Shown: positions 1 to 9,780, counted from the stretch's first letter. The stretch: DNA of 64,000 nucleotides from Bacteroidia bacterium (GCA_030425285.1 JAUIAY010000008.1:1-64000), one strand, 5' to 3'. The notes: generated by a model from the sequence alone, not told the origin. Made by a program: numbers and translations.

Positions 1-24
1 ACTTCAGTGCCCCGAACGAGGGCG

Positions 25-57
25 CAAATATAACACCCTTTTCCTTTCCCAAACAAA
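25..57 (-). promoter_or_regulatory. Candidate Bacteroidota promoter firing off the left edge
   Basis: Read on the minus strand, a TTTG element (54-57) is separated by 21 bp from TATATTTG (25-32). This matches the TTTG/TAnnTTTG promoter pattern. It would transcribe leftwards into a gene outside the window. A short GC-rich inverted sequence at about 12-22 would lie in the leader. The target gene cannot be seen, so this rests on the motif alone. Confidence 0.4.
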
Positions 58-135
58 CTTTTTGCAACATTTTTTTTAAACAAATTTAACCATACCTTAA
101 TATCAGATAGTTAGAGGGGAAATTTATTCTTATTA

Positions 136-2109
136 CTAAAGGAAGAAGTTCCAAACGACCCCAAAACGAACCGTAAAATCTCTGTAAGGATAGTTAGGAG
201 CGGAATAAAAATCATATCCTGTCCAAGCAGAATTGAAATGTTCGGCTTTTAAATAAATACGAATTTGCTGAATTTTTGCATTAACAAAAAAGTCAAATCT
301 TGGAAAAGCACCATACTCGCGATCTGTTTGAACATAAAATTCTGCCATTAACGGATCGTAAGCATTCATGTTATATTTTGTAAAATAACTAAATGTAACC
401 CCTGTTTGTAAAAATAAGGCTCGTTTAAAAAAGTGATTGGAATAATATAATGTATTTCTTGTCGTAAGTTCCGGTAGATTAAATACCATACCATCATCTT
501 GAACATTTTGATACATAACCGTATTATATAAGGTGAACTTCCTTAAGAAGTTAAAACCCTTTTCCCATTTAAGTTTTAGGTAACTAATTGTTTGGTCTGT
601 TTGAAACGGTTTTACCAAATCGTCTACTCCATCTTTTTTAAAATAGGCATAATCGATAATAGTAGTATAATTAAGTGATACATTACCAAGCCAATTGGAG
701 TTTAAACTAAAACCTAGTTGTTGTGTTTCAACATTATTAAAATCGTTTTGCCAGTTATAGTTCTTATAAACACTTTGGTAAAGCAAATAGTTATAGTTTG
801 GAGCTGTAGTATTATGATTAATGTGGGCTTCTATAATATTATTTTCATTTAAACTATAGGAAGCCCTACCAGTAAAAAAGTTTCCTTTAAAATCTCCAGT
901 AACATTTAAACCGGCTTCACCGAACAGGCTAAATCTATTTATTCTCTTACGATACTTACCTCCAATGGAAACAACATCTCCTTTTAAACGATTTGTGATA
1001 TACTGATTATTGATGACTACAACTTTATCATAACCATAGTTATAATTGTTGTATCCTACATTGAATTGCAAGTCACCTAAAACATTATTACTGTAATTAA
1101 CCCCTAATTGGCTGTAAAAATTCTCAAGGGTTACACGATCCCTTAAATTTGTTGACTGAAAAGCATCACCAAAATATTCATTTTCTCTTGTCTGGTTGTA
1201 TTCAAAATACTTATCTTCAAAGGATATGATGTTGTTGATATATAACTTGTTCTTTGCCAATGAATCTTGCGGTTTGACAATATGATATAAATGGTCTAAA
1301 TGAAAGCGCTTACCTTTTAAAATGTTTTCGGCATCTTCAAAGTTTACAGCAAGCACAGCTCGATCCCTAAACTCTGGATTACCAGATTCAAAGTATTGGA
1401 TATTGTCATCCTGGAGGCCACCATTTTCTTCATTGAGCAAATCTTGCATTACGATATGCGCATTGGCAATATATCGTTCATTCTTTGTTTTATAACTTGT
1501 TGTGAACCTGAAATTTCCGGTACTCGTTAAAATATGTTGGTATTTACCTAGAGATCGCAGTCCTTTGTAAGCAATTGAAAAATTAAATTGCTTTGAAATG
1601 TTAGTGGTAAAAAAAGCGTCCAATTGCTGACCTTGCTCAAAAGCTGTTTTATAATAAAGTTCTGTTAGCGGTGTTGGCACGTGATAATAATTTATATCAC
1701 TTATCTCCATATAATTAAAATGTCTAGCCCTTGCACCAAACAAAGGCATAGTACTATTATTGACATAAGTATAACTCAATGAATTATAGGTTTGCCCGAC
1801 ATTTGAAAATGGCAGCAATTCAAAATTATCCCTACGCAAATAATTAAACTTATACTCTTTTTGAATAGTCAACGTCGTATCAACATAAGTAGTGTCATTT
1901 AAATGCGAAATTATAGAGTACATTTCAATCTTAGCATCCAAATTTTTGATATTCTTATTGCTGGTGCTTTCCTCAGAGCCTCTACTTAAAGAATCAGAAA
2001 CCCTCAAATCCTGATTATTAGTCGGTTCTTTTTCAATGTAAGAAGGTCTTTGTGCAAAACCATTGAAAATTCCCAACAATAAAAAAAGTGCTAAAACTAT
2101 TTTCGACAT
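136..2109 (-). CDS. Putative outer-membrane beta-barrel porin (Porin_10-like)
   Basis: The 657-residue product starts with a signal peptide (MSKIVLALFLLLGIFNGFAQ). A short Ser/Asn-rich linker follows, and then some 550 residues of alternating aromatic and polar stretches typical of beta strands. The last strand ends in a C-terminal aromatic pattern (VWNFFL), as outer-membrane barrels do. The overall architecture matches the Bacteroidota 'putative porin' family, whose substrate is not known. There is no TonB box or plug, so it is probably a passive or structural barrel and not a TonB-dependent receptor. It diverges from rnhB, with 69 bp between the two starts. A TAnnTTTG box lies just upstream. 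The beta-barrel call is strong; the transport role is an inference. Confidence 0.75.
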   Translation of the reverse strand: MSKIVLALFLLLGIFNGFAQRPSYIEKEPTNNQDLRVSDSLSRGSEESTSNKNIKNLDAKIEMYSIISHLNDTTYVDTTLTIQKEYKFNYLRRDNFELLPFSNVGQTYNSLSYTYVNNSTMPLFGARARHFNYMEISDINYYHVPTPLTELYYKTAFEQGQQLDAFFTTNISKQFNFSIAYKGLRSLGKYQHILTSTGNFRFTTSYKTKNERYIANAHIVMQDLLNEENGGLQDDNIQYFESGNPEFRDRAVLAVNFEDAENILKGKRFHLDHLYHIVKPQDSLAKNKLYINNIISFEDKYFEYNQTRENEYFGDAFQSTNLRDRVTLENFYSQLGVNYSNNVLGDLQFNVGYNNYNYGYDKVVVINNQYITNRLKGDVVSIGGKYRKRINRFSLFGEAGLNVTGDFKGNFFTGRASYSLNENNIIEAHINHNTTAPNYNYLLYQSVYKNYNWQNDFNNVETQQLGFSLNSNWLGNVSLNYTTIIDYAYFKKDGVDDLVKPFQTDQTISYLKLKWEKGFNFLRKFTLYNTVMYQNVQDDGMVFNLPELTTRNTLYYSNHFFKRALFLQTGVTFSYFTKYNMNAYDPLMAEFYVQTDREYGAFPRFDFFVNAKIQQIRIYLKAEHFNSAWTGYDFYSAPNYPYRDFTVRFGVVWNFFL

Positions 2110-2128
2110 AAAAAATTTTTCGACCTTG

Positions 2129-2136
2129 CAAATGTA
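2129..2136 (-). promoter_or_regulatory. -7 box of the porin promoter
   Basis: The minus strand reads TACATTTG, an exact TAnnTTTG match, 20 bp upstream of the porin start codon. It implies a leader of about 13 nt. No good -33 TTG lies at the expected distance, so the call is tentative. Confidence 0.4.
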
Positions 2137-2178
2137 TATACAATTTACAATAACACCATTATATTAAGAATTATTTAA

Positions 2179-2778
2179 ATGCTTAAGTTAAATTATTCAG
2201 GGCTCCAATATGAATGTGGTACTGATGAAGCTGGAAGAGGATGTCTAGCAGGACCTGTTACAGCTGCTGCAGTTATTCTTCCTGAAAACTTTAGCAACTA
2301 CATCCTAAATGATTCCAAACAACTTACTGAAACCAAACGCAATTCACTAAAACCTATTATTGAAGAGCAAGCTTGTGCATTTCATTTTACACACATATTT
2401 CCTGAAGAGATTGATAAAATCAACATACTAAACGCTTCAATTTTAGCTATGCAACGTTCTATTGAAAAATTAAACCCGATTCCTGAATTTATTATCGTAG
2501 ATGGGAATAGATTTAAGCCTTTCAACCAAATACCTTATGAAACTATAGTAAAAGGAGATAGTAAATATTTGAGTATTGCTGCGGCTTCGGTTTTGGCAAA
2601 AACTTATAGAGATGCCTATATGGAGACCATTCACGAAGAGTTCCCCATGTACAATTGGAAAAAAAACAAAGGCTATCCTACCAAAGAACATCGTGAAGCC
2701 ATAAAAAAATATGGCGTCACCAAATACCACCGGAAGTCATTTAAACTATTGCCCGAACAATTGAAATTGGATTTGTAA
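2179..2778 (+). CDS. rnhB: Ribonuclease HII
   Basis: A cytoplasmic endonuclease that cuts the RNA strand of RNA-DNA hybrids and removes single ribonucleotides misincorporated in DNA. The 199-residue protein has the usual family length. The metal-binding carboxylates are all visible: DEAGRG gives Asp16 and Glu17, IIVDGN gives Asp108, and [13 protein letters not shown] gives Asp127. The invariant AKTYRD helix follows. The start ATG gives the expected short N-terminus before the first catalytic strand. It diverges from the porin gene and is followed by a separately promoted lipoprotein gene. Confidence 0.97.
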   Translation: MLKLNYSGLQYECGTDEAGRGCLAGPVTAAAVILPENFSNYILNDSKQLTETKRNSLKPIIEEQACAFHFTHIFPEEIDKINILNASILAMQRSIEKLNPIPEFIIVDGNRFKPFNQIPYETIVKGDSKYLSIAAASVLAKTYRDAYMETIHEEFPMYNWKKNKGYPTKEHREAIKKYGVTKYHRKSFKLLPEQLKLDL

Positions 2779-2796
2779 ATATTTCAATAGGCAACA

Positions 2797-2828
2797 TTTT
2801 AACGCCATAAATTATTTATGTAGGTTTG
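2797..2828 (+). promoter_or_regulatory. Promoter of the large lipoprotein gene
   Basis: TAGGTTTG at 2821-2828 matches the TAnnTTTG -7 box exactly. A TTTT element (2797-2800) sits 20 bp upstream, one base from the TTTG -33 consensus. The predicted start of transcription lies about 10 nt before the ATG at 2846. This suggests the lipoprotein gene is not simply co-transcribed with rnhB. Confidence 0.5.
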
Positions 2829-2845
2829 TAAAAATTCCCTCTTTA

Positions 2846-5281
2846 ATGAAAAAAATCTGTCTTTATGCTATACTGATTTTAGTGGTATTTGGCTGTGAAA
2901 CGTCAAATAAAAAATCTGACATTATTGATTACCTGAATAATAATGCTTCCCTAATTATAAAGACAAAAAACGTTGCCAGCTTAAATGGCAACCTCAACAA
3001 CAATGCTTTCTTAAAGAAACTTAATAAAAACGGAAGTTTCACAAGTTTAGAAGATAAGCTGGCATTGATTAAGCATTTCAATACCGAAGATGATTTATAT
3101 ATTTCTGTTTTTAAGGATAACCGAGATAGCTTGCAGTATGCTATTGTCACCAAGCTCAAAAAGAATCTTTTTAATATAGATTCACTACCAAACCACAGTA
3201 TTGAAACCTTAAAATTTCAAAACAAAACCATTACCAAAAGTACAGTTGACTCCCAAGAATTATTCAGCATGGTCGTTGACAGTATTTTTATTGGCGCCAC
3301 GACAAAGGAACTTTTAAATAGTTCGGTTGAAGGTTCAAGTATACACCCACAACTTGAATCCTTATTGCAATCCTCGGGAACGGACAATCAATTATCCATA
3401 TTAATAAACAAGAAATTTGATACAGCTATAAAGTCATTCTTTATAAATGATTCTCTAAAAACGAACCTTTTAACTGATTACTTATTTATTGATATTGATA
3501 TTAACCAAAATGAATTAAACATCAATGGCGTAACCCGTTCAGCAGATTCAACCCAAAAACTCATTGACGTCTTTAAAAACACCATTCCTCAAGAAAACAG
3601 ATTGGCTTCTATAGCGCCAGCTGACAGCGATGGTTTCTTAAGTATAACATTTGATAATTTTAATGTATTCCACAATAATTTAGTCAACATTCAAAAGCTA
3701 GATTCTATTGCAGATTACCCGCTACTTTTTGATAATGTTATTGAAGCTGGTACCATTTACCATAATGACCAAAGAGCAGTGGTTTTGAATTCTTTGGATG
3801 TTTACATTACAAAAGATGCTTTATTAAATGATCAAGATATCATTGAGACCTTTCGTGACATAGAAATTTTTGGCTTTAGCAGCCCTACTCTATTTTACAA
3901 CACCTTCAAACCATTTATTAATTTTCAATCGGCTGACAAATATTGTATCCTAGATAATTTTATTGTTTTTTCAAACAATATGGAACTCCTAAAACATATT
4001 GTTGCGAGTTATAAAAACCAAACCACTTACCAATCTAGAAATCATTATACACTATTGAAAGAGAAGTTTAGTGACGAATCGTCTTTGTTAAGTGTTGCTG
4101 GCTCAAATGCTTTGAAAATTATAATCCATAGAAATTTAAATGATGGTTTGGACCTTGAACTAAAAGACTACCAATCTTCAGGGATACAATTTATTTATGA
4201 TGCCAATTTTGCACATGTGAACGCTGTCATACAAAAAGCGAAATCACCCGTCTACGAGAATTCCATTTCTGAATCAAGCAGTATTTCATTAGATGCCGAT
4301 TTACTGAACAATCCGCAACTAGTAACCAATCACCTCACACAAGAAAAAGATATTGCCGTTCAGGATATCAATAATAATCTGTACTTGATTTCAAACAGTG
4401 GTAAAATATTATGGAAGAAGCAGCTGCAAGGTGCCATACTGGGCAAAATAGAACAAATTGACATGTACAAAAATGGTAGACTGCAATTGGCATTCGCAAC
4501 TGCCAATCGCGTTTACGTCCTAGACCGTAACGGAAAAGACGTAGCGCCTTTCCCTTTAAAATTTAATGATGCCATTACACAACCGTTATCGGTATTTGAT
4601 TATGATAACAACAAAAAATATCGTTTGATTGTTACACAAGATAAGGATGTTTTAATGCTGGATGCAAAAGGAAAAACCGTTAAAGGGTTCACTTTTAAAA
4701 ATGCTGATGACCCTATTATTCATCAACCACAGCATATTAGAATTGGCAGAAAAGATTATCTACTGTTTAAAACAGCAAACAAACTTTATATATTGGACAG
4801 AACTGGGAAAACACGTGTGACACCGAAGAACACCTACAACTATTCAACTGAAGCTGTATACTTATATAACAACAATTTTGCTACTACCGCATCCGATGGT
4901 AAACTGGTTACTATTGATAATCGTGGTAATACTGCTGTACAAGATTTAAATTTACATGATCGTCATCATTTGGTAACAACCTCAAAAACTTTGGTTAGCT
5001 TATCAGAAAACAAACTAAACATAAAAGGTAATAGTTATGAATTGGATTTTGGGGATTATAGTGAGCCCAATATATTCTATTTATACGATAAAATTTATGT
5101 GGCTGTAACAGATAAGCAAACCCAAAAAGTCTTTTTATTTGACAGTAATGCGAAATTACTTTCCAATTTTCCAGTTTATGGCACTTCAAAAATTGATATG
5201 GGCAATATAGATAAAGACCGAAATCTGGAATTTGTTACCAAAGGCGAAAGCAATACTATTCTTATTTATCAAATAAACTAA
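2846..5281 (+). CDS. Large lipoprotein with beta-propeller-like C-terminal half
   Basis: I do not recognise the family with confidence. The 811-residue product begins with a lipoprotein signal (MKKICLYAILILVVFGC, Cys17). Residues 20-480 form an N-terminal region of repeated alpha/beta character in which self-similar segments (NASLIIKT, DNLYIS-like) recur. From about residue 485 there are repeated four-stranded units of the kind 'hhVLDRNGK', 'hhMLDAKGK', 'hhILDRTGK' and 'hhTIDNRGN'. These look like blades of a PQQ/WD-type propeller. It probably sits on the periplasmic face of a membrane or at the surface. It is followed after 22 nt by the nucleoid-associated protein gene, so the two may share a transcript. 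No catalytic motif was found. Confidence 0.7.
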   Translation: MKKICLYAILILVVFGCETSNKKSDIIDYLNNNASLIIKTKNVASLNGNLNNNAFLKKLNKNGSFTSLEDKLALIKHFNTEDDLYISVFKDNRDSLQYAIVTKLKKNLFNIDSLPNHSIETLKFQNKTITKSTVDSQELFSMVVDSIFIGATTKELLNSSVEGSSIHPQLESLLQSSGTDNQLSILINKKFDTAIKSFFINDSLKTNLLTDYLFIDIDINQNELNINGVTRSADSTQKLIDVFKNTIPQENRLASIAPADSDGFLSITFDNFNVFHNNLVNIQKLDSIADYPLLFDNVIEAGTIYHNDQRAVVLNSLDVYITKDALLNDQDIIETFRDIEIFGFSSPTLFYNTFKPFINFQSADKYCILDNFIVFSNNMELLKHIVASYKNQTTYQSRNHYTLLKEKFSDESSLLSVAGSNALKIIIHRNLNDGLDLELKDYQSSGIQFIYDANFAHVNAVIQKAKSPVYENSISESSSISLDADLLNNPQLVTNHLTQEKDIAVQDINNNLYLISNSGKILWKKQLQGAILGKIEQIDMYKNGRLQLAFATANRVYVLDRNGKDVAPFPLKFNDAITQPLSVFDYDNNKKYRLIVTQDKDVLMLDAKGKTVKGFTFKNADDPIIHQPQHIRIGRKDYLLFKTANKLYILDRTGKTRVTPKNTYNYSTEAVYLYNNNFATTASDGKLVTIDNRGNTAVQDLNLHDRHHLVTTSKTLVSLSENKLNIKGNSYELDFGDYSEPNIFYLYDKIYVAVTDKQTQKVFLFDSNAKLLSNFPVYGTSKIDMGNIDKDRNLEFVTKGESNTILIYQIN

Positions 5282-5303
5282 CCGTAATTTTTAGATTACA
5301 ACT

Positions 5304-6353
5304 ATGATTAAGCGCACCAATGCCTCTATTTCAAAATGTATTATACATAAGGTTGGCAACAAATTCAATAATACTAAAAATGCCTTTTCGGAAAAGGAAG
5401 TTCATTTTGATGAAGCCAGTTACGAGCTTATGCTACCATTTTTGTTAAGACCCTTTGGCAGTGTTGTTCAAAGTTACCGATTTAATCATCATGCTGATAT
5501 CTCGCTTAACGAAATCAATACCTATAGCTCGCAAATATTCTCTAACGAAGATGATTTTATTGAAACATCAAAACATATCGTCAAGCATTTGTTTGAGCAG
5601 TCCAATTCAGCTCAAATAAAAACAGGTGATGTTTTGGTGGTTCTTTTTGAGGGTATTGAATTCAATGAGATAACCACCAATGCGTTGGGTGTTTTTAAAA
5701 TTGAAAACAAGGTTAATTTCTTTCAAACCTATTTGGAGAACAATAGCTATGATGTGTTGGTTCAAAAAGGCATCAGCAGTAAGAAAGTAGATAAAGGCTG
5801 TCTAATTTTAAATCAAAGTGACACCGAAGGACGCATCGTTTTAAGTGCCGACAACAACAATTACGACGCACAATATTGGACTAATCATTTCCTGAATATT
5901 AAGTTTGCTGATGATGCCAATAGCCATACACAACAATATCTGGAGCTTTGCAAGGACTTTTCTGAAGACATTTTAAAAATATCCTACGGAAATCAGGAAC
6001 AAAACACCTTTTTAGCCAAAACCATTGACTTTTTCAAAGAACATGAAATTGTAAAAGTTGAAGAATTCAAGGAAGATATTTTTGTTGAAGACAAGCATAA
6101 AACCTTATTTGATGATTACAAAAAGTCCTTTGAAAGCGAAAGAGACCTTGTGATTAGAAATCAATTTGATGTATCTGATCTAGTAGTCAACAAAGAAAAG
6201 AAAAAGATTAAAACCGAAATTAAGCTGGACACCAACATTCAAATTAAACTGGATATTGATGCTCCCGAAGCTTCAAGTGAATATCTGGAACGGGGTTACG
6301 ACGAAGAAAAGAAAATGCATTATTACAAAGTATTCTTTAATGCAGAAGGTTAG
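5304..6353 (+). CDS. 37-kDa nucleoid-associated protein (NdpA/YejK family)
   Basis: The 349-residue protein matches the NA37/NdpA family over its whole length. The family's N-terminal pattern is present (ISKCIIHKVGNK, then a pair of conserved acidic and aromatic stretches), as is a C-terminal part ending in RGYDEEKKMHYYKVFF. Family members associate with the nucleoid in Gram-negative bacteria, but their molecular function is poorly defined. The gene begins 22 nt after the upstream lipoprotein stop. Its stop codon overlaps the stop of the convergent small gene by 4 bp. The assignment is by family resemblance, without a diagnostic active site. Confidence 0.82.
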   Translation: MIKRTNASISKCIIHKVGNKFNNTKNAFSEKEVHFDEASYELMLPFLLRPFGSVVQSYRFNHHADISLNEINTYSSQIFSNEDDFIETSKHIVKHLFEQSNSAQIKTGDVLVVLFEGIEFNEITTNALGVFKIENKVNFFQTYLENNSYDVLVQKGISSKKVDKGCLILNQSDTEGRIVLSADNNNYDAQYWTNHFLNIKFADDANSHTQQYLELCKDFSEDILKISYGNQEQNTFLAKTIDFFKEHEIVKVEEFKEDIFVEDKHKTLFDDYKKSFESERDLVIRNQFDVSDLVVNKEKKKIKTEIKLDTNIQIKLDIDAPEASSEYLERGYDEEKKMHYYKVFFNAEG

Positions 6354-6586
6354 TTTTTAGAACTTCTCCATACATCAAAAGCATCATCTAAACTATCTCC
6401 ATCACTATTCTTTATTGAAACAGATTTATTTGTTTCTTTAGTAGTCATTTCAATTTTTGGTTTTTTAAATGTGCTTGGATGCTCAAAAACACCCAATTGA
6501 GATTCTTGGGTATTTCGGTTTTTAGTTATAGCTCTTATTACTATAATCACAATAATCAATCCTAAAAGAATAAATAAGAAATACAT
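6350..6586 (-). CDS. Small single-pass membrane protein, unknown function
   Basis: The 78-residue product has an N-terminal hydrophobic segment (residues 2-18, rich in Leu and Ile), a basic stop-transfer run (RAITKNRN) and a polar C-terminal tail of about 55 residues. This is the layout of a signal-anchored inner-membrane protein. It has no motif I can assign. It lies 17 nt downstream of the T9SS protein gene on the same strand and could share its transcript. Its stop overlaps that of the convergent nucleoid-associated protein gene by 4 bp (TTAG). It is likely a real gene, because it fills the gap exactly and has a coherent membrane topology. Confidence 0.55.
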   Translation of the reverse strand: MYFLFILLGLIIVIIVIRAITKNRNTQESQLGVFEHPSTFKKPKIEMTTKETNKSVSIKNSDGDSLDDAFDVWRSSKN

Positions 6587-6603
6587 CTATATTGTTCAAA
6601 GCT

Positions 6604-8175
6604 TTACTTTACTACGAACTTCTTGGCCTTTAATAAATTTTCGTTTTTAACCACTAACAGATAATACCCACTGGATAAACTTGATACATCTATCTGGGCT
6701 TTGTTATCAAATAAACTGTCTGACAATTGCATAACCTGTCTTCCTTGTATATCGTAAATTTTAAATTCCATTGAATTGGATTGAAATTGAAGTTGCGAAT
6801 CAAATTCAATAGTAAGTTTAGTATCTACCGGATTAGGATAGACAGAAAACAAATTAGTATTTACGCTAATGTCATCAATGCTTAATTGAGCAGCATCTAA
6901 ATAGTCTGGCACACCATTTCCGTTTACATCATCATCTGTAGGGTCACCATTTCCATTATAATCCTCGTCCATTGTAATAACGCCATCACCATCATCATCC
7001 ATATCCAAATGGTTTGGAATACCATCATTGTCGGTATCTAAAAATGTAGGAGGATTAACTCTGTTGTCTGAACTTCTACCACCAAAAACAATTTCATATT
7101 CTGAAATGACTGTATCACCATCATCGTCATCATCTTGATAATTAGGAATGCCATCACCATCCGTATCATCATCACCTAAATCACCATTGCCATTGGCATC
7201 TTCCATATCATTAGGAATACCATCATTCTCATCGTCGTTATCACAGTTAGTAAAACTTACTGTTAACTCAAATTGTACATTATCAGTACTTGGGTTCATA
7301 ACTATGGTAAAATTATTATTCCCAGAACTTATGGTAACATCTCCTGAAACCGATACATTGGAAGCATCTAAAATATCAACAGTATTTTCTGAAGCATCTA
7401 AATTAAACAACCCTAGAACCCTTGTTTTATAATCATCTATATTGAAGATTTCACTATTGTCATTATCTACATCACAAATAACCACATTAAAATTACTAGT
7501 TGGTTTAAAACGCCAACCTTCATCGTAAGCCTCCCATGGTCCAGTATTTCTATTTGGCGGTGTCAAACCTTGTGTTCCTTCTTGGTTCTGAATCCCCAAT
7601 ACCGCTTTGCCCTCATGCCACTCTAAACAAGCTGGTTTATTCTTTATTAGTACATCAACAATACCCGTAGCTTCATGAATAACTATTTGGGATGTAGTAA
7701 AAAACCCATCACAATAAAGTCCTAAAAAATGAGGAATATCTTCATAAAAAATATAAAATCGCCTATTCGGATTTTCACCCGAAACACCATAATAAACAGC
7801 TCCTATATCATCACTTGAATTTCCACTATTGTCTATATCGTGATAGGGACCAAAAATGGCCGGTTTTGGCAAATTTGGAGAAGGAACTGAAGCAGAAAAG
7901 CTCCATGGGTCAAATGTATTCGCCAATGAGCCATCAAATACAATATCTGCATTGGAACCAACTACCAATTCAGTTAGATTTGACAATCCAAAAAAATCGA
8001 ATGAGAATGGTAAATTTATAACATCAGAATAAAGATCGTCTCCATTAAACTGTATGATATTTTGTTCCTGAAACTCCTGATAGGGTATAGATTCAACAGT
8101 ATATTGATAAGTATTCTGGGAATAAAAATTGAGCGAAAATAATAATAGAATAAATGAAATGTAGCAATTTTTCAT
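6604..8175 (-). CDS. T9SS-exported protein with thrombospondin type 3-like calcium repeats
   Basis: A 523-residue secreted protein. The signal peptide (MKNCYISFILLLFSLNFYSQ) is followed by a region (about 25-230) with repeated aromatic and Gly motifs, resembling the non-repetitive N-terminal domain of flavobacterial surface proteins. Residues 310-425 are dense DxDxDG and DxNxNG elements (for example DDTDGDGIPNYQDDDDDGD), typical of thrombospondin type 3 calcium-binding repeats. The last 75-80 residues are a type A sorting domain: YPNP, then IYDIQGRQV, then a terminal basic KKFVVK. The domain directs export by the type IX secretion system and attachment to the cell surface. The binding partner is unknown. 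Confidence 0.85.
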   Translation of the reverse strand: MKNCYISFILLLFSLNFYSQNTYQYTVESIPYQEFQEQNIIQFNGDDLYSDVINLPFSFDFFGLSNLTELVVGSNADIVFDGSLANTFDPWSFSASVPSPNLPKPAIFGPYHDIDNSGNSSDDIGAVYYGVSGENPNRRFYIFYEDIPHFLGLYCDGFFTTSQIVIHEATGIVDVLIKNKPACLEWHEGKAVLGIQNQEGTQGLTPPNRNTGPWEAYDEGWRFKPTSNFNVVICDVDNDNSEIFNIDDYKTRVLGLFNLDASENTVDILDASNVSVSGDVTISSGNNNFTIVMNPSTDNVQFELTVSFTNCDNDDENDGIPNDMEDANGNGDLGDDDTDGDGIPNYQDDDDDGDTVISEYEIVFGGRSSDNRVNPPTFLDTDNDGIPNHLDMDDDGDGVITMDEDYNGNGDPTDDDVNGNGVPDYLDAAQLSIDDISVNTNLFSVYPNPVDTKLTIEFDSQLQFQSNSMEFKIYDIQGRQVMQLSDSLFDNKAQIDVSSLSSGYYLLVVKNENLLKAKKFVVK

Positions 8176-8238
8176 AAGTGCAATTGATTAGCTTTATATC
8201 TTAAAGATACAATTATAGCCAAAAGGTTGCGTGAAAAA

Positions 8239-8955
8239 TCAAACTTTTTCTTCTTGAGGTTGTAATTCAGCCTCAAACAAATGGGCAAAATGCTTCAACA
8301 ATTTGGCTTTAACCTCATCCATGGGTACTTCTTTGACACCTAACTCAACATTAAGTGACGTAACTGCTTTTCCACGAATACCACAAGGAATCATATTGTC
8401 AAAATAACCCAAATCGGCATTCACATTCAATGCAAAACCATGCATAGTGACCCAACGGCTAGCCCGAACACCCATAGCACAAATCTTTCTGGCAAATGGC
8501 GTTCCTACATCCAACCAAACACCTGTTTCTCCTTGGCTACGCTCTGCTTTAAGACCGTATTCCGCCAATGTCAGTATGATCATTTCTTCCAAAAGACGTA
8601 AGTATTTATGAATATCGGTAAAAAAGTTATCCAAATCTAAAATAGGATAGCCCACAATTTGCCCAGGACCATGATAGGTAATGTCGCCACCTCTATTGAC
8701 CTTGTAGAAAGAAGCCCCTTTTTCGGCCAATTGTTTTTCATCAACCAGCAGATTGGACATATCGCCACTTTTACCCAAAGTATAGACATGTGGATGCTCA
8801 ACAAACAGAAAGTAGTTGGGTGTCTCCAAATCGGCTTTCTCACGTCTATTCTTAATCTTGGTATCAACAATACCTTTAAACAAGGATTCCTGATATTCCC
8901 AAGTTTCCTTGTAATCCTTTAAGCCTAACTCTTGTATATCTACGGTTTTGTTCAC
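8239..8955 (-). CDS. lipB: Lipoyl(octanoyl) transferase LipB
   Basis: This enzyme transfers octanoate from acyl carrier protein to the lipoyl domains of 2-oxoacid dehydrogenases and the glycine cleavage H protein, the first step of lipoate synthesis. The 238-residue protein shows the family signature RGGDITYHGPGQIVGYPI (residues 88-105). It also has the catalytic Lys157 in RKICAMGV, His172 in MHGFALNVN and the acyl-carrying Cys191 in IPCGIRGKAV. The gene starts 5 nt after the upstream lipoprotein stop, so the two are almost certainly co-transcribed. No lipA is visible nearby. Confidence 0.97.
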   Translation of the reverse strand: MNKTVDIQELGLKDYKETWEYQESLFKGIVDTKIKNRREKADLETPNYFLFVEHPHVYTLGKSGDMSNLLVDEKQLAEKGASFYKVNRGGDITYHGPGQIVGYPILDLDNFFTDIHKYLRLLEEMIILTLAEYGLKAERSQGETGVWLDVGTPFARKICAMGVRASRWVTMHGFALNVNADLGYFDNMIPCGIRGKAVTSLNVELGVKEVPMDEVKAKLLKHFAHLFEAELQPQEEKV

Positions 8956-8960
8956 AAATA

Positions 8961-9719
8961 CTAATCCTCTAAAACAACTTCTACATTTAAAAGTTCTGGC
9001 TTTTTTAGAGCTTCAATAAAATCAAACTCTAATGCAAAACTCTTTCTATCTTCGCTAAACATAGCTTGATCGTTAGATACTGATTTTATAGGTCGTGGGA
9101 AATGATAGTTCAATTTGTATTTTGAAGCTCCAAACATCATAGCCATTTCTGAAAGGCTATCCATTGCCTGCTGATGTAGTTCTTCATCTATAATTTTTGC
9201 CGTTCTTTTGAATACACCACCTTTGTAGCTATAATTTAATTCAGAAGATTTTGAATTCCCCATTGTAGACAACGGATTAGAAGAGTCACTTTCCTGAACA
9301 CCGCCTTGACCTTGCAAATTACTAACACTATTCATAGCTTTAAACATGTCTTGTAGTTCATCAGCATTTTTAAAATCGGTAGATAGATCAAAATTCATGT
9401 TTTTTGTTTCAGAATTCATAACCATGTGCATCTTGAAATTCTCCAATGCTTTTAATTTTTCCTGATCTTCAGTAGATAATGTTGCGATACTATCCTTCTT
9501 TTCTTCCAAAAAATCTTTAAACACAATAGTAGAGTCTATTACCGTTTCCTCCTCACCTTCAGACAACTTATCACCAGCCATTGCCATCAATTCAGAGGCA
9601 TCAACAGAAAATGTCATGCTGCCACTTCCATCTTCGTTAATGTAAATGTTTTCAGAAAATTGACAACTAGTAAGCAAAGCAGTTATCAAACAAATAACCG
9701 GTAGTAATAATTTTTTCAT
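8961..9719 (-). CDS. Lipoprotein of unknown function
   Basis: The 252-residue product starts with a lipoprotein signal peptide with Cys at position 19 (LLTSCQFSENIYINEDGSG). The mature N-terminus, a Gly-rich turn followed by beta strands (SGSMTFSVD), resembles other bacterial lipoproteins annotated only by this feature. The centre is acidic and Met-rich, with predicted amphipathic helices. No catalytic motif can be recognised. It is the first gene of a two-gene unit with lipB. A TATCTTTG promoter box lies 27-34 nt upstream of its start codon. Confidence 0.7.
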   Translation of the reverse strand: MKKLLLPVICLITALLTSCQFSENIYINEDGSGSMTFSVDASELMAMAGDKLSEGEEETVIDSTIVFKDFLEEKKDSIATLSTEDQEKLKALENFKMHMVMNSETKNMNFDLSTDFKNADELQDMFKAMNSVSNLQGQGGVQESDSSNPLSTMGNSKSSELNYSYKGGVFKRTAKIIDEELHQQAMDSLSEMAMMFGASKYKLNYHFPRPIKSVSNDQAMFSEDRKSFALEFDFIEALKKPELLNVEVVLED

Positions 9720-9745
9720 GTGTATTCTTTTGAAGTTTTAGATTA

Positions 9746-9780
9746 CAAAGATACTACTTTAAGAATTAGGATTGTTCAAA
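9746..9780 (-). promoter_or_regulatory. Promoter of the lipoprotein-lipB operon
   Basis: The minus strand reads TATCTTTG (9746-9753), an exact TAnnTTTG box. A TTTG -33-like element lies at 9777-9780. The spacer is 23 bp, longer than usual, so the -33 assignment is weaker than the -7. The box overlaps the 3' end of the small yqaE-like gene. Confidence 0.45.
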
